Shown in pieces: positions 1 to 5,925 of a stretch of 27,828 nt of DNA; position 1 is the first letter of the stretch, and each line of letters begins with the position of its first letter. The translations under genes were made by a program, and so were the position numbers. This DNA is from Anaerolineales bacterium UBA2317 (GTDB lineage Bacteria > Chloroflexota > Anaerolineae > Anaerolineales > Villigracilaceae): contig DDVH01000059.1 of the NCBI GenBank assembly GCA_002345215.1, forward strand, positions 1 to 27,828. The letters run 5' to 3'. The notes beneath the pieces are model-generated. The model was not told the origin of the DNA, did not search any database, and saw nothing but the letters and a program-made list of their open reading frames with translations.

Positions 1-71
1 CACAGCAAAATCTTAAAACTCAAACCATTCATCAAATTGCTGTGCTTGTGAAATAAAAGGAGAAACGCATT

Positions 72-857
72 ATGCTAAAACCATTGAAACCATCCAAACC
101 CAACAATCTCTTCATTTGGATTGCGGTGGGTGTGTTGATTCTGGCAGGAATCATCACGTTGATTATTTCATTCAGCAATGCCAATGCCGAAGAAGATGCA
201 ATCATTGCCGCTCAAACGAATGCAGCGGAAACGGTCGCCGCTCAACAATTGACATTACAAGCCGCCTCACCAACCATGACGCCTACACTGGAGACTCCAA
301 CCCCGTCATTGACCCCCACTTTATTTGTCACCAACACACTGCCAGTACTTATATCCCCAACCACTTCAACGGGTGGTACAGGTGGCGGAAGTGGAGCAGT
401 TGGCTGTGATAACTCAGTCTTCGTGTCTGATGTCACCATTCCAGATAAAACCGCAATGACGCCCGGTCAAACCTTTACAAAAACATGGAGGTTGCAAAAC
501 AATGGCACATGCCCATGGACAACTTCTTACAGTGTCACATTTTTATCGGGCAGTCAAATGAACGGAGCGGCTACACCTTTAACTGTTGCGGTTCAACCTG
601 GTCAATCAGGTGATGTCTCTGTGAATTTAGTTGCCCCATCAACTGCTGGCACAGCCCTTGGCTATTGGAGATTATCCAATGCTAGCGGAATCCAATTTGG
701 CACATCGTTCTATGTTGAAATTGTCGTCGGCGCTTCAGGAGCGACCGCCACAACTGGTGCCGCTACAGCAACTTCTACAACAGGCGCGCCTGTTCCAAGT
801 GCAACAGCTACAACAGCACCTCCATCTGAAACACCAACTACTAATCCTAATCCATAA
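72..857 (+). CDS. Membrane-anchored FW (NBR1-type Ig-like) domain protein
   Basis: Predicted single-pass surface protein of 261 aa. Residues 13-33 form one hydrophobic segment after a short basic N-terminus, so it is anchored with its bulk outside. Residues 65-110 are a Thr/Pro- and Gly/Ser-rich linker. Residues 115-219 match the FW domain seen in eukaryotic NBR1 and in many Chloroflexota surface proteins: PGQTFTKTWRLQNNGTCPW, then a GYWRLSN strand. A second Thr/Ala/Pro-rich tail (about 220-261) follows, which may span the envelope or carry glycans. AAGGAG at 57-62 lies 9 bases before the ATG. The domain call is fairly secure. The role is unknown; binding of a surface ligand or peptide is only a guess. 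Confidence 0.75.
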   Translation: MLKPLKPSKPNNLFIWIAVGVLILAGIITLIISFSNANAEEDAIIAAQTNAAETVAAQQLTLQAASPTMTPTLETPTPSLTPTLFVTNTLPVLISPTTSTGGTGGGSGAVGCDNSVFVSDVTIPDKTAMTPGQTFTKTWRLQNNGTCPWTTSYSVTFLSGSQMNGAATPLTVAVQPGQSGDVSVNLVAPSTAGTALGYWRLSNASGIQFGTSFYVEIVVGASGATATTGAATATSTTGAPVPSATATTAPPSETPTTNPNP

Positions 858-860
858 ATA

Positions 861-891
861 AAAAGAGACCTGCATTATGCAGGTCTCTTTT
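861..891. terminator. Bidirectional rho-independent terminator
   Basis: A 14-bp perfect stem (AAAAGAGACCTGCA, three-base loop, then its complement) has A-rich and T-rich flanks, so it works on both strands. It sits in the four-base gap between two convergent genes and its last base touches the minus-strand stop codon. Confidence 0.9.
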
Positions 892-1676
892 TATTTAACC
901 AATTCTGCTAAATCATTCGCAATCAAATCAATTTTCGGATTCCACTTTTCCGCTTCTTCAATTGTAGATACGCCACTCAAAACAAAAGCGACAGGGCACC
1001 CCACACTTTGACCTGCCTGAATATCTGTTTCGAGTCTGTCACCGACAACTAAAGTCTCTTCTTTTTTTGTGCCAAGCCTTTCAAGTGACAATTCCATCAA
1101 ATAGGGGAATGGTTTACCAGCCACAATCGGCTCGATTCCTGTTGCAGTAGTGATAATCGAAACCCATGCCCCCGAACCGGGGATTTCGCCTCTCGGCGTT
1201 GGAAATGTTCTATCCGTATTTGTTATATAAAATGGTTTGCCTGCTCTCACTAACAAAGTCGCTTCTGCAATTTTTTGAAAGTTGATTCCGCGGTCAATAC
1301 CCATCACAACCACTTCGGCTTCTTCTGCATTTGTGATTTCGACAATTTCAAAACCTTTTTCTTGCAAAGCATTTTTGATTCCCTCTTCACCAATCATAAA
1401 AATCTTCGTCCCTTGCGGATATTTCTGCGAAAGCATAAACGCAATCCCCAAAGCGGATGTCACCACTTGAGACTCATCAATCTCCACGCCCAACTCTGAT
1501 AATTTATTTTTATATTCTTCCGGAGTCTTTGTTCCATTATTTGTAGCAAACACAAACTTCAACCCACGCTCGCGGATGCGTTTGAAGATAGCAGGCAAAT
1601 CACCAATCGGTGCATCTGCTTTCCAAATTACACCGTCCATGTCTAGTATTAATGCTTTTATATTTGAAGGAATCAT
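891..1676 (-). CDS. HAD-IIA family phosphatase (NagD / phosphoglycolate or 4-nitrophenyl phosphatase type)
   Basis: Cytoplasmic sugar- or nucleotide-phosphate phosphatase of 261 aa, normal for the family. HAD motif I is LDMDGV (nucleophile Asp12, acid/base Asp14), motif II is TNNGT (from Thr45), the motif III lysine is in AGKPFPYL (Lys188), and motif IV is GDRLETD (Asp213, Asp218). The cap domain between motifs II and III identifies subclass IIA, as in NagD and yeast PHO13. It is the last gene after tig and clpP on this strand, but a terminator at 1704-1733 separates it from clpP, so it probably has its own promoter. The physiological substrate cannot be told from sequence. Confidence 0.88.
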   Translation of the reverse strand: MIPSNIKALILDMDGVIWKADAPIGDLPAIFKRIRERGLKFVFATNNGTKTPEEYKNKLSELGVEIDESQVVTSALGIAFMLSQKYPQGTKIFMIGEEGIKNALQEKGFEIVEITNAEEAEVVVMGIDRGINFQKIAEATLLVRAGKPFYITNTDRTFPTPRGEIPGSGAWVSIITTATGIEPIVAGKPFPYLMELSLERLGTKKEETLVVGDRLETDIQAGQSVGCPVAFVLSGVSTIEEAEKWNPKIDLIANDLAELVK

Positions 1677-1703
1677 CCCGCGATTATAAACGACTCAAAC
1701 AAA

Positions 1704-1733
1704 AAGACCTCAAAGATTTCTCCTCAAGGTCTT
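1704..1733 (-). terminator. Terminator downstream of clpP
   Basis: Read on the minus strand, AAGACCTTGAGGA, a GAAA tetraloop and TCTTTGAGGTCTT form a 13-pair stem (three G-T wobbles) followed by a T-rich run. It lies between clpP and the HAD phosphatase gene and should end the tig/clpP transcript. Confidence 0.8.
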
Positions 1734-1764
1734 CGCTAAACGCTAACAACTAATTGCTAATCGC
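1730..1764 (-). repeat. Heptanucleotide tandem array after clpP
   Basis: On the minus strand five consecutive 7-mers read GCGATTA, GCAATTA, GTTGTTA, GCGTTTA and GCGAAGA. The preceding GCTTTTG may be a sixth, degenerate unit overlapping the clpP stop. The array starts within a few bases of the stop codon and runs into the terminator stem. Because seven is not a multiple of three, the TTAG junctions put TAG stops in all frames. Confidence 0.7.
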
Positions 1765-1770
1765 CAAAAG

Positions 1771-2382
1771 CTACTTCGCAATCTTCTCAGGGCTTTCAAT
1801 CACTTGGTCAACAAGACCATATTCCACGGCTTGTTGAGCATCCAAATAAAAGTCGCGGTCAGCATCACGTTCTAACACTTCAAGTGGTTGACCGGTATGT
1901 TTTGCTAACACACCATTCAACAAACTCTTCAAACGAAGAATCTGTTTTGCTTGAATTTCAATATCAGTGGCTTGACCTTGCGCACCACCAAGCGGTTGAT
2001 GCATGTGAACAGTCGCATGTGGAAGGGCGTAGCGTCTACCTTTCGTTCCAGCAGTCAACAACACGGTCCCGAAAGAAGCGGTGACACCAACAGCCACCGT
2101 GCTAATCGGATTTGAAATAATTTGCATCGTGTCATAAATCGCGAGCCCAGCATAAATAACACCACCGGGTGAATTGATATACATACGAATTTCTTTTTCA
2201 GGGTCTTCGTGATTCAAAAACAACAACTGCGCCACAATCACATTCGCAACTTGGTCATCAATCGGTGTGCCAAGAAAAATAATATTGTTGCGTAACAACA
2301 AAGAATAAATATCATAAGCACGTTCACCGCGCCCAGTATTCTCAACCACCATCGGAACTACACTTTTGAAATCGGGAATCAT
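1771..2382 (-). CDS. clpP: ATP-dependent Clp protease proteolytic subunit
   Basis: Serine peptidase that forms the tetradecameric barrel used by ClpX, ClpC or ClpA to degrade unfolded and tagged proteins in the cytoplasm. It has 203 aa, typical length. The fold signature INSPGG is at 70-74. The triad is Ser103 (in TASFGT), His128 (in MHQPLGG) and probably Asp177 (in RDFYL). The usual ASMG around the serine is ASFG here, a conservative change. AAGGAG sits five bases before the ATG. It lies 125 bases downstream of tig in the common tig-clpP order, but the usual clpX is missing; the next gene is a phosphatase. Some genomes carry several clpP copies. Confidence 0.95.
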   Translation of the reverse strand: MIPDFKSVVPMVVENTGRGERAYDIYSLLLRNNIIFLGTPIDDQVANVIVAQLLFLNHEDPEKEIRMYINSPGGVIYAGLAIYDTMQIISNPISTVAVGVTASFGTVLLTAGTKGRRYALPHATVHMHQPLGGAQGQATDIEIQAKQILRLKSLLNGVLAKHTGQPLEVLERDADRDFYLDAQQAVEYGLVDQVIESPEKIAK

Positions 2383-2471
2383 AGTTTCTCCTTTTAATTT
2401 GGAAAATGATACCGGAAGATTATTGGATTTTCGTTAGAGTTTGATTTGCATTCCGCAAGCGCTTCTTTCTT

Positions 2472-2499
2472 GACCTTCAACCTGCCACTTTCAAACTCA
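2472..2499 (-). repeat. Degenerate heptanucleotide repeats after tig
   Basis: On the minus strand, just after the tig stop, the 7-mers GAAAGTG, GCAGGTT and GAAGGTC follow one another (consensus GAAGGTT), preceded by the weaker TGAGTTT. The rest of the 125-base tig-clpP gap shows nothing clear except the clpP ribosome-binding site. Confidence 0.4.
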
Positions 2500-2507
2500 A
2501 CCTTTTC

Positions 2508-3908
2508 CTACTCCGATGCTTTTTCTTCCTCAACAACCTCAGCAGATTCTTCTTTTACTTCTACTTCTTCTTTCTTTGCTTCTGCTTCACGCTCTTCAAT
2601 AGATTTGTAATTTCCAGTCGCAATATCTTTCAACATATCCAATGCTTTGCGAGTCATCACACGGCTGGCGGCATCCATCGCAATGGCTTGAGACATTTCA
2701 TTCTGACGTTTCTTGCCACCTTTGTTCAAATCTACACCTTGCATGGCTAAACTATTAATGGCATTGATGTATTCCGCTTGTAGGGCTTCATTATCTAATT
2801 CAATTTTTTCTACTTTGACGATTTCATCCAAAATCAAACCACGTTCTAAACGTTTTTTAGCAACAGGTTCCACTTCGGTTTTGATAAATTCTTCGCGCGT
2901 GGTATTACGGACTTTGAAATATGTATCTAAATCCATGCCTTGTTGTGATAAACGATTAGATAAATCAGAAAGCACATGTTCGGCTTCATGTTCCAAAGTA
3001 TGTTCGTGATATTTAATGGTCGCGCCTTCTTTTAACTTTTCAATCAAATCTACAAAATAGACATCATCATATTGTGCTTGTGAACGATTCTCAACATCTT
3101 TTTTGACGGCTTCCATCAAAGCATCTACGGTTTCGCCTGCGCCGGTCATTTTTGCAAATTCATCATTGACTTCGGGTAAGGTCACGCCACGCACTGTTTT
3201 GATGGTGGCTTCAATTTCTACATCTTTATCTTGTAATTCTTCCACTTCCCAATCTTTCGGGAATTTATGTTTGATAGTTTTACTTTCACCAGCCTTCAAA
3301 CCAATTAAATTTTTTGAGAAGCCTTCATAGGGCCATTCGGTGGGTCTGCCTTCTTCACGGACAAAGGTGGCGAAGCCTGTTCGGGTTAAGCCCTCTGTTT
3401 CGGATTTGGTATCAAGTAGAACGTAGTCACCAGAGGCGATTTCTCTCTCCACTGTTTCGGTGCTGGCATACATCTGACGTAAATCTTCAAGCGCGGCATC
3501 TATATCTTTTTGTTCAGGCTGTTCCCATTTGTATTCAAGGCGCACAGATTTGTAATCACCTAAATCAATTTCAGGTGCAAGCGGCACGCGGAAAATAAAT
3601 TTGGGCGGGTCCATGCTCTCAATTTTTTCCAATGTTCCGGATGCGCCGGGGTTTACATCGGCTTCTTTAAGAATGTTGGAATATTCTTTATCAATAAAAA
3701 TATCCACTGCGGTTTCGGTGATAGCGGCTTCACCATATGTGCGTAGGACGACATCATACGGAGCCTTGCCAGGGCGGAAGCCTGGAATTTTTGTTTGCGA
3801 CGAAATTCTGGTGGCGGCTTTCTTTTTGTATGCCACCATTTGGTCTGGATTCACTTCTACGATTAATTTAGTAGAGTGGTCATCTTGGTATTGTTTTTCG
3901 ATGTTCAA
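2508..3908 (-). CDS. tig: Trigger factor, ribosome-associated chaperone / peptidyl-prolyl isomerase
   Basis: First chaperone met by nascent chains at the ribosome exit tunnel. It has 466 aa. The N-terminal ribosome-binding domain carries the signature GFRPGKAP (canonical GFRxGKxP) near residues 43-50. A central FKBP-like domain follows (about 155-245), then the helical C-terminal chaperone domain. The last 40 or so residues are a Glu/Lys-rich acidic tail, longer than in E. coli. The start is TTG, not ATG: AAGGA at 3916-3920 lies seven bases upstream, and the N-terminus then begins at the expected place. It is downstream of tRNA-Leu and a REP-like palindrome, and may be partly read from the tRNA promoter. 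Confidence 0.94.
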   Translation of the reverse strand: MNIEKQYQDDHSTKLIVEVNPDQMVAYKKKAATRISSQTKIPGFRPGKAPYDVVLRTYGEAAITETAVDIFIDKEYSNILKEADVNPGASGTLEKIESMDPPKFIFRVPLAPEIDLGDYKSVRLEYKWEQPEQKDIDAALEDLRQMYASTETVEREIASGDYVLLDTKSETEGLTRTGFATFVREEGRPTEWPYEGFSKNLIGLKAGESKTIKHKFPKDWEVEELQDKDVEIEATIKTVRGVTLPEVNDEFAKMTGAGETVDALMEAVKKDVENRSQAQYDDVYFVDLIEKLKEGATIKYHEHTLEHEAEHVLSDLSNRLSQQGMDLDTYFKVRNTTREEFIKTEVEPVAKKRLERGLILDEIVKVEKIELDNEALQAEYINAINSLAMQGVDLNKGGKKRQNEMSQAIAMDAASRVMTRKALDMLKDIATGNYKSIEEREAEAKKEEVEVKEESAEVVEEEKASE

Positions 3909-3924
3909 AGTTGATTCCTTTTTA

Positions 3925-3995
3925 CGTCATTGTGAGGAGGTGATTTTCCGACGAAACAATCTCAATAAGATTGCTTCGCGTTGCTCGCAATGACG
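3925..3995. repeat. REP/MITE-like palindromic element between tRNA-Leu and tig
   Basis: The ends CGTCATTGTGAG (3925-3936) and CTCGCAATGACG (3984-3995) form a 12-bp inverted repeat with one mismatch. Inside, CGAAACAATCT (3952-3962) pairs with AGATTGCTTCG (3968-3978), again with one mismatch. The same building blocks recur at 23152-23224. It starts eight bases after the tRNA 3' end and stops short of the tig ribosome-binding site, so it is part of the leader if tig is read from upstream. Confidence 0.85.
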
Positions 3996-4003
3996 GTGTA
4001 AAG

Positions 4004-4085
4004 TGAGGATGGTGGGAGTCGAACCCACACGCCTTGCGGCACATGATCCTAAGTCATGCTTGTCTGCCAATTCCAACACATCCCC
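4004..4085 (-). tRNA. tRNA-Leu(UAG)
   Basis: The minus strand folds as a class II tRNA of 82 nt. The acceptor is GGGGATG with CATCCTC plus discriminator A. The D arm is TTGGAATTGGCAG. The anticodon stem CATGA/TCATG holds the loop CTTAGGA with anticodon TAG (4049-4051), which reads CUA and other CUN leucine codons. The long variable arm is TGCCGCAAGGCG, and the T arm is GTGGGTTCGACTCCCAC. CCA is not encoded; CTT follows the discriminator. Confidence 0.96.
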
Positions 4086-4107
4086 GTGTTAAAGTAAGCG
4101 GGCGCAA

Positions 4108-4135
4108 TTATAATGCCTAATAAAGGCTTTGATAA
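4108..4135 (-). promoter_or_regulatory. Probable promoter of tRNA-Leu
   Basis: On the minus strand TTATCA (4135-4130, four of six to the -35 consensus) and TATAAT (4113-4108) are 16 bases apart. The -10 ends 22 bases before the tRNA 5' end. ATTATAAT reads as a -10 on both strands. Confidence 0.5.
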
Positions 4136-4160
4136 GTTTTTTGCTCATCTATTTTCCAGT

Positions 4161-4166
4161 TATAAT
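4161..4166 (+). promoter_or_regulatory. Candidate -10 box of the bcp promoter
   Basis: TATAAT lies 32 bases before the bcp ATG. No good -35 sits at 16-18 bases: TTGCTC at 4141-4146 is only 14 away. The following leader carries AGGAG at 4184-4188. Confidence 0.4.
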
Positions 4167-4198
4167 ACCCGCATTAACTTTACAGGAGAATTCCTCAA

Positions 4199-4663
4199 AT
4201 GCCCATTGATTCTGGCATCCCAGCCCCAGATTTTGAATTACTAGACGATACAAATACCAAACGAAAACTTTCTGATTTTCGTGGCAAGCATGTAATTTTA
4301 TATTTTTACCCTGCGGATGATACACCGGGCTGTACCAAAGAAGCCTGTAATTTTCGTGATGATTATTCTGCTTACGAAAAAGCAGGCGTGGTGATTTTAG
4401 GCGTCAGCCCGGATACAGTTGAATCGCATGTGAAGTTTAAGAAAAAATTTCAATTGCAATTTCCATTGTTAGCAGACGAAGGTCATAAAGTTTGTGATTT
4501 ATATGGTGTGTGGGGACCGAAAAAATTTTTAGGCAAAGAATACGAAGGTGTATTGCGAACCACGTTCTTAATTGACGAAAATGGCAACATCAAAAAAGTA
4601 TATGAAAACGTCCGCCCGTCAGAACATAGCAATCAATTACTGGCAGACCTCGGATTAACATAA
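4199..4663 (+). CDS. bcp: Thiol peroxidase, Bcp-type peroxiredoxin
   Basis: Reduces hydrogen peroxide and organic hydroperoxides with thioredoxin as the usual donor, in the cytoplasm. It has 154 aa, the usual length for the Bcp/PrxQ group. The active site PADDTPGCTKEACNFRD places the peroxidatic Cys45 and the resolving Cys50, the same five-residue spacing as E. coli Bcp. The Arg of the active site is in LRTTFLID. AGGAG precedes the ATG by ten bases. It is transcribed alone: its own -10 box lies upstream and a strong terminator directly downstream. Its place next to the oxidase operon may be chance, though both concern oxygen. Confidence 0.94.
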   Translation: MPIDSGIPAPDFELLDDTNTKRKLSDFRGKHVILYFYPADDTPGCTKEACNFRDDYSAYEKAGVVILGVSPDTVESHVKFKKKFQLQFPLLADEGHKVCDLYGVWGPKKFLGKEYEGVLRTTFLIDENGNIKKVYENVRPSEHSNQLLADLGLT

Positions 4664-4675
4664 TTATCCAAACTC

Positions 4676-4713
4676 AAATCTCTGTTAACAATAAATGTTA
4701 TTAACAGAGATTT
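4676..4713 (+). terminator. Terminator of bcp
   Basis: A 13-bp perfect stem (AAATCTCTGTTAA with its complement) encloses a 12-base AT-rich loop that can itself pair, and the descending arm ends in a TTTT run. The A-rich left flank would also allow termination on the other strand. Confidence 0.85.
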
Positions 4714-4748
4714 TGTTCATTTGTTAAGCGAAATTGAGAATACTTATA

Positions 4749-4795
4749 CAACCTGCTTGAACCCTAGTGACAAGTAGGTTGGAGTTTGTTATAAT
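4749..4795 (+). promoter_or_regulatory. Cytochrome oxidase operon promoter with palindromic candidate operator
   Basis: GTGACA (4767-4772, five of six) and TATAAT (4790-4795) are 17 bases apart, the best promoter match in the window. The inverted repeat CAACCTGCTTG (4749-4759) and CAAGTAGGTTG (4771-4781), with one mismatch and an 11-base spacer, covers the -35 box. Being upstream of the expected start (about 4802), it would act as DNA, as a regulator site, and not as an RNA hairpin. The leader to coxB is about 90 bases and otherwise featureless. Confidence 0.65.
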
Positions 4796-4894
4796 CGGCT
4801 TGTGAAAATTGAGACAAATTAAGAAAAGCACCACTCAGTTTGATACAATCAAGAAGCGGGCTTGTCCCGTTTGAATCTTTTCAGGAGAGAGTCT

Positions 4895-5914
4895 ATGCAA
4901 CATTTTGTGATTGTGGGGATTTTGGTCATTATAACGACCGTTCTCACTTACTTAGGCTTGGATGTTGCCGGTCTTGCTAAACAACAACACCCTGTTGCCG
5001 CAAGTTTGCAATCGGCACCGATAGACCAATTATGGCACTGGGAAATGATCGTCATTTCCTTTTTGTTTGCCTTAATTGTCGTACCAATGATGTACAGCCT
5101 CGTTGTCTTTCGCCAAAAGAAAGGCGAAATGAAAGATGGCGAACACATGGAAGGCAACACCACGCTTGAAGTCGCTTGGACGGTTATTCCACTTTTTATT
5201 GTAGTTATCTTTGCATATTTAGGCGGTTGGTCACTTGGAGAAGTAAACCGTGTAGACCCACAAGCCCTCGTCATTAATGTTCGTGGCGCACAATTTGCTT
5301 GGACGTTTGAATACCCTGAATATGGTATTGTCAGCAATGAATTACATTTACCAGTAGATAGACAAGTCGTTTTGAAGATGACCTCCTCAGATGTAATTCA
5401 CTCTTTCTGGGTACCTGAATTCCGCCTCAAACAAGACGTGGTACCTGGTCGCATCACTGAATATCGGGTTACGCCTACACTTATCGGTGACTATAAAGTC
5501 CGCTGTGCCGAGCTGTGCGGCACTTCTCACGCCTACATGGAAAATCCAATTATCGTTAATACCCAAGCAGATTATGATGCTTGGATTATTGAGCAAACCG
5601 AAATCGCTCAACAATTAGCTCAAACTCCTGAAGGGCAAGGCAGATTACTTGCCGTCCGCAATGGCTGTCTCGGTTGTCACTCTTTAGATGGCACACCGGG
5701 TACAGGTCCCACTTGGTTTAACTTATTTGGTAAACAAGAAAACTTAGACGACGGCACAGCCATTTTGGTAGATGAAGCTTACTTAGCAGAATCTATTTTG
5801 AACCCGAATGCAAAAATAGTAGCAGGCTTCACCTCACCTTCTGTGATGCCCGCTTTTGTTTTCACTGATGAAGAAATTGCAAACATCATTGCATATATAC
5901 AGACTCTGAAATAG
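4895..5914 (+). CDS. coxB: Cytochrome c oxidase subunit II with fused cytochrome c domain (caa3 type)
   Basis: Accepts electrons and passes them through CuA to subunit I. The ATG at 4895 is chosen over an upstream TTG because AGGAGAG (4883-4889) is spaced correctly for it; this gives 339 aa. Hydrophobic segments lie at about 4-22, 50-72 and 94-113, the first perhaps a signal anchor. CuA ligands are His169, Cys204, Glu206, Cys208, His212 and Met215 (CAELCGTSHAYM). After the cupredoxin domain, a C-terminal cytochrome c domain has CLGCH (258-262) and axial Met318, so the donor domain is built in, as in Thermus and Bacillus caa3 oxidases. First gene of the operon; coxA follows after 11 bases. Confidence 0.96.
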   Translation: MQHFVIVGILVIITTVLTYLGLDVAGLAKQQHPVAASLQSAPIDQLWHWEMIVISFLFALIVVPMMYSLVVFRQKKGEMKDGEHMEGNTTLEVAWTVIPLFIVVIFAYLGGWSLGEVNRVDPQALVINVRGAQFAWTFEYPEYGIVSNELHLPVDRQVVLKMTSSDVIHSFWVPEFRLKQDVVPGRITEYRVTPTLIGDYKVRCAELCGTSHAYMENPIIVNTQADYDAWIIEQTEIAQQLAQTPEGQGRLLAVRNGCLGCHSLDGTPGTGPTWFNLFGKQENLDDGTAILVDEAYLAESILNPNAKIVAGFTSPSVMPAFVFTDEEIANIIAYIQTLK

Positions 5915-5925
5915 AGGAAATGATT

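Noticed and set aside
1..44. Inverted repeat CACAGCAA / TTGCTGTG before the first gene as a terminator or operator
   Set aside because: Eight base pairs with a 28-base loop, no T run and no visible upstream gene; too weak and cut by the window edge.
116..409. Second reading frame within the FW-domain gene
   Set aside because: It overlaps a well-supported gene with a good ribosome-binding site and encodes a His/Cys-rich low-quality sequence with no domain.
2436..2499. GAGTTTGA / TCAAACTC inverted repeat in the tig-clpP gap
   Set aside because: Eight base pairs separated by about 50 bases is expected by chance in AT-rich DNA.
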